A stretch of DNA of 64,000 bases from Enterobacteriaceae bacterium RIT714 (lineage in GTDB: Bacteria; Pseudomonadota; Gammaproteobacteria; Enterobacterales; Enterobacteriaceae). A program made the position numbers and the translations under genes. The notes under the pieces were generated by a model. That model made no database searches and was not told where the DNA came from. It was given only the letters and a program-made list of their open reading frames with translations. Below are positions 60,743 to 64,000 of the stretch, in pieces. Every line of letters begins with the position of its first letter. The stretch's first letter is position 1. Where the stretch lies: assembly GCA_009668015.1 (NCBI GenBank), contig WJYB01000011.1:1-64000 (forward strand), given 5' to 3'.

Positions 60743-62113
60743 TCAGGAGTGGGGCGCTTTATCTTTTGCAGGACGTAGCGCGCACATCCCGATGAGTAGC
60801 CCGGTCAAGAGCATATATTGCTCCAGATAGTGGTCTTTAAGGTTGTGATCAACCATGGTTCTGGAGAAGAAACCGATCGTAAACAGCAGTAAGAACATGC
60901 CCACCATGGTGTTGCCATGACGGAATTCTCGCCAACCGACATACCAGCAACCTGCCAGCAGAATCAGCCAGCCAGCAATGCCGATAACCCCATTCTGGAT
61001 ACCAAATTCAATCAGACCGTAGTGGCTATGAGGAATATTGATGCGGTTATCCTGAGTGTCGCGACGCAATACGTAGCGGAAAGCCTCTTTGCGTGGCCCC
61101 ATGCCTGCAGGGTGCTCCGCGATGAGTCCCCAGCCCTGGTGGAAGAAACTGGCCCGGCAGCCGTTAGAATGGTTCATTGGGCGGCCCATATCATTACGTG
61201 GCACTGTCCCGTTCGTTTTGTTGTAGCAGAAGCTGGTGAAAGGCGCGTTCCAGCCGGCAATCGCATCACTTTCCAGGCTTTGCCAACGGGGATCTGTTTT
61301 CCACGACGCGTAGCCAAGTAAGGCTGAAGCAATAACGATGCCGAGTAAAATGCTACCGGTGAGCACGACACGACTGCGGCGCATGCTATGCAGGCTTAAA
61401 AGAATGAACGTCGAGAACAAGCTTCCGACCAGCCCAATCGTGCCCCAGCGGGTATCCACCAGCGCGGTACAGACCAGGTTGCTCAGCACCATCAATGCCA
61501 GAACACAGGTTTTGAGGCGTAAAAAACGCTGATGCAGCAGACCGCGTGCTAACAGTTCCGCAAGAATAAAACCGGTGATCATATTCACCTGGAAACTCAT
61601 GCGCGTGCGGTTAAAGACGATTCGCGTTTCGCCCCAGTGAATGACCCCGTCGCGCCAGTAAAGCCAGAGCGTATCCAATAAATGGATGCACACGACGCCC
61701 CAGAAAAAGAGAACAATCAGCGTAAAGAATCGTGCGGCAGTGACAGAAGGCAGTTGGCTTTGAATGGTCGGTAATAACACCAGACCCGCGCAGAAAAGTA
61801 ATACCGGGCGCAACCATTGTCCATCCCAGGTAGAAACCATCTCTTTAATATCAGGCGCAACAAAGAGACCATTAATCAGGATAAATAACGTTAATACCCA
61901 AACCACGATGAGAACAAACTTAATTTTGCTTAAGTTTAAATTTTTCTTCGCTGCCGGTGAGCTGAAAAACAGGCCCAAAGTGACCACAATGATGGGATAA
62001 ATCAGGCCATTGCGATGGAAAGGCAGCTGGTCATTAGGAATTGGCCAGACAAAACACAAAGCCAGTACAGCCAGCACTAAAAGGCCCGTCAGGATGTTGC
62101 GAAAATTTGTCAT
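60743..62113 (-). CDS. waaL: O-antigen ligase-like membrane protein
   Basis: 456 aa with about ten to twelve membrane helices and a long periplasmic loop holding the Wzy_C signature (HSHYGLIEFGIQNGVIGIAG, NNRI-NIPHSH context). WaaL ligates O-antigen to the outer core. Position in the core cluster upstream of the glycosyltransferases and a divergent GT4 gene fits this. WaaL proteins are poorly conserved, so the call rests on topology, the loop motif and context. Confidence 0.75.
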   Translation of the reverse strand: MTNFRNILTGLLVLAVLALCFVWPIPNDQLPFHRNGLIYPIIVVTLGLFFSSPAAKKNLNLSKIKFVLIVVWVLTLFILINGLFVAPDIKEMVSTWDGQWLRPVLLFCAGLVLLPTIQSQLPSVTAARFFTLIVLFFWGVVCIHLLDTLWLYWRDGVIHWGETRIVFNRTRMSFQVNMITGFILAELLARGLLHQRFLRLKTCVLALMVLSNLVCTALVDTRWGTIGLVGSLFSTFILLSLHSMRRSRVVLTGSILLGIVIASALLGYASWKTDPRWQSLESDAIAGWNAPFTSFCYNKTNGTVPRNDMGRPMNHSNGCRASFFHQGWGLIAEHPAGMGPRKEAFRYVLRRDTQDNRINIPHSHYGLIEFGIQNGVIGIAGWLILLAGCWYVGWREFRHGNTMVGMFLLLFTIGFFSRTMVDHNLKDHYLEQYMLLTGLLIGMCALRPAKDKAPHS

Positions 62114-62361
62114 AATTTTGGTAGTGATTAAGAAATTCGGTCTTTATCTGTTAGTTAACAAAGCGCTGCGAAAATTTCACGGCTATCCGATGGGAATAAA
62201 AGCGAGAGAAAAGTACCACAGAAGGGATAACTACAGAAGGACAATGTTTGTAAGCAGGAATAATCCGTTACTTTCAGCTTAATGTTTACTTTATGCATTC
62301 CGTGGCCCGCCGCGTATATAATCCCTGATTCGAGAGGCTACAGCCCATTGACAGGAAATTT

Positions 62362-63465
62362 ATGCATATTGTTCACACTGAAGCAGATGGCGGCAAAGGC
62401 GGACAACCTTTACGTATTATTAATGAGTCGTCTGGCATGATTCAGCGCGGCCATCAGGTGACCATACTTTGCCCGGAAACCGCGCCTCTACATGCCCTGG
62501 CACGCGAGGCCGGACTGACGGTTGTGACTATGCCGCTCAAGCGAAAAAATGTTAAAAATCTGCAATTGTTGCGCCAGTGGCTGAAACAAAACCGCCACGC
62601 CATTGATGTCATTAATAGTCACAATTCAGCTGATACCTGGCTGGTGGCGCTCGCCAATTTAACCCTTTCAAATCCTGTGCCGCTGGTGCGCACCCGTCAC
62701 GCGTCGGGCGTGCCGCGTAACAACTGGACCACGCGCTGGCTGTTTCGCAAAGCCTGCGCGCATATCGTGACAACAGGGGAAGCGCTGCGCCATCAGATGG
62801 CCGATATTGGCGTACCGATGGCGCAAAGCACTTCGGTGCCCAGTGGCGTCGATACACAGCGTTTCCACCCGGCGGATAAACAGCAGTCCAGGGCGCATTG
62901 TGGATTATCTCAGGATGACTTCTGGCTTGGCGTGGTATCGCATCTGCGTCCAAATAAAGGTCACAGCGTTCTGCTGCGTGCGCTGGCGAAAATAGATAAT
63001 CCGCGGATCAAACTGGCTATTGTTGGCGAAGGGCCGCACAAAGCCACGCTGGAACAGGAAATTGTTGAACTGGGATTACAGCAACGCGTGCTGATGGCAG
63101 GGCATCGCAGCGATCCTGAACGGTGGTTTCCGGCGTTTGATATTGCTCTTAGCCCCTCACACGATATGGAAGGCGTCCCGCAGGGCGTGTTGCAGTCGCT
63201 GGCATCGCGTGTTGCGACCATCGCCACCGATGCGGGTGGCACGGCTGATGCGGTGATCGACGGCCAAACGGGATTACTGATTGCCCAACGCGATGAGTCT
63301 GCGCTGCACGAAGCGATTATAAAACTACACGATGACGCAATGCTTCGCGAGACGCTGGCGCAGCAGGGCTATGATTACCTGTGCGCCCACTTCACGCGTG
63401 AATGCATGCTGGAAGCGATGGAGAGCGTATTCTCTGCAGCAGCGGCTCAGCGCAACAGATCGTGA
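62362..63465 (+). CDS. Family 4 glycosyltransferase
   Basis: 367 aa GT-B enzyme. HTEADGGKGGQPLRIINES at the N-terminus forms the acceptor domain. VVSHLRPNKGHSVLLRALAK and LAIVGEGPHKATLEQEI lead to the nucleotide-sugar site SPSHDMEGVPQGVLQSLAS. It is divergent from waaL, with a GGAAA ribosome site, and its 3' end overlaps the convergent next gene by 19 nt. Probably an LPS core heptosyl- or hexosyltransferase. Confidence 0.8.
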   Translation: MHIVHTEADGGKGGQPLRIINESSGMIQRGHQVTILCPETAPLHALAREAGLTVVTMPLKRKNVKNLQLLRQWLKQNRHAIDVINSHNSADTWLVALANLTLSNPVPLVRTRHASGVPRNNWTTRWLFRKACAHIVTTGEALRHQMADIGVPMAQSTSVPSGVDTQRFHPADKQQSRAHCGLSQDDFWLGVVSHLRPNKGHSVLLRALAKIDNPRIKLAIVGEGPHKATLEQEIVELGLQQRVLMAGHRSDPERWFPAFDIALSPSHDMEGVPQGVLQSLASRVATIATDAGGTADAVIDGQTGLLIAQRDESALHEAIIKLHDDAMLRETLAQQGYDYLCAHFTRECMLEAMESVFSAAAAQRNRS

Positions 63466-64000
63466 TAGAGCGACTGTAGCTCTTTAGCCATCCGTTCCAG
63501 GGTGTAGGGTTCAGCCGTAGCGCGCGCCGCGGCTGAATAGTTCACCCCTTGCCGGCGACCCTCGAGCCAGCTTTGAATTGCCTGCTGATAGCCTGCGCTA
63601 TCCAGCGCATCACGCACCCAGCCATTGACCCCTTCCTGAATCCATTCTGCTGCGCCACAGCCGTGGCTCGTCAGCAGCGGCAGGCCGCAGGCCAGCGCCT
63701 CGACGCAAACATTCGGGAAGGGATCGTAAAGCGTTGGCAGGATCAGCGCATCGGCGCTGCCGTAAACCTGACGAACATCAGCCACGGGACCCAGGAAGCG
63801 AACGCGTGATGAGATGCCGAGCGCGCTGGCCAGTTTTTGGTACTTTTTGGCGTGCTTATCGCGTCCGGCGACCAGCAACCAGACATCCGCATGCGGCACA
63901 ATCGCGCGTAGCGCGGTGGCAACGCCCTTGCGGCTAAACCCGGAGCCGACATAGGCCAGCACGGGCGCTTGTGGCGGAATACCCCATGCTTCACGCTGCG
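63447..64000 (-). CDS. WaaG/WabG-like core glycosyltransferase, C-terminal part
   Basis: The last 184 codons of a GT4 enzyme that continues beyond the right edge. AYVGSGFSRKGVATALRAIV, VAGRDKHAKKYQKLASALG and PTLYDPFPNVCVEALACGLP mark the nucleotide-sugar-binding domain. These match the WaaG/WabG group, which adds the first outer-core hexose (Glc in E. coli, GalA in Klebsiella) to heptose II. The N-terminal domain and start lie outside the window, so substrate cannot be judged. Confidence 0.8.
   Translation of the reverse strand, partial: QREAWGIPPQAPVLAYVGSGFSRKGVATALRAIVPHADVWLLVAGRDKHAKKYQKLASALGISSRVRFLGPVADVRQVYGSADALILPTLYDPFPNVCVEALACGLPLLTSHGCGAAEWIQEGVNGWVRDALDSAGYQQAIQSWLEGRRQGVNYSAAARATAEPYTLERMAKELQSLYHDLLR

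Overview
The window is a chromosomal segment of a member of the Enterobacteriaceae. The backbone runs selC - yicJ/yicI - yicH - xanP - recG/trmH/spoT/rpoZ - gmk - ligB - yicG - yicC - rph/pyrE - slmA - dut/coaBC - radC - rpmB/rpmG/mutM - coaD - waaE - waaA, then part of the LPS core cluster. It matches the E. coli selC-waa order closely, but a WaaE-type glycosyltransferase sits between waaA and coaD and a WabG-like transferase lies at the right edge. That points to a Klebsiella/Enterobacter-type core rather than Escherichia. The species cannot be fixed from the sequence alone.

Layout. (1) 1-1.98 kb: the 3' end of a contact-dependent inhibition (CDI) locus. It holds a frameshifted EndoU-type CdiA tail with its MafI-like immunity gene, then a second, truncated orphan toxin tail with its own presumed immunity gene. 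(2) 2.0-8.9 kb: a tightly overlapping minus-strand operon of eight genes (NTF2-like, SDR, FAD oxidoreductase, DUF1365, Cfa-like methyltransferase, DUF2878, chalcone-isomerase-like, DUF3833 lipoprotein) plus a ninth, DUF523/DUF1722 gene. The set resembles the photo-oxidative-stress lipid operons of Rhodobacter and Vibrio. An inverted repeat with a 12-nt spacer overlaps its promoter, and an MlrA/BluR-like MerR gene lies beyond the intervening hiuH. (3) 10.3-19.5 kb: a mosaic accessory island ending at selC (tRNA-Sec). It contains a split rhuM, an IS3 remnant, a WD40/TPR-like protein, a decayed RNase A-like CDI toxin with immunity gene, a P4 primase remnant, DUF943, a symE gene divergent from a small RHH gene, and an unknown two-gene module (soluble plus membrane protein).

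(4) 19.9-37.8 kb: conserved backbone, with three departures: a roughly 0.47-kb tandem repeat array between yicI and yicH, no gltS between xanP and recG, and a phosphoethanolamine-transferase-like gene between ligB and yicG. (5) 37.9-47.0 kb: an integrative element occupying the slot where E. coli has dinD, next to the 3' end of yicC. It carries a P4-type integrase, an AlpA-like regulator, a probable replication initiator with short repeats, an XRE regulator with matching operator-like dyads, and a secreted gene pair whose first member is frameshifted. Its cargo includes two candidate conflict modules: a 204-aa protein with an XRE-ImmA/IrrE protein, and a phosphoribosyltransferase-like protein with a NADAR protein. 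(6) 47.0-64 kb: conserved housekeeping genes and the start of the LPS core locus.

The most promising under-described parts are the PRTase-NADAR pair with its repeat-containing leader, the two-gene module abutting selC, the lipid operon with its MerR-type operator, and the symE/RHH pair with two near-identical dyads.
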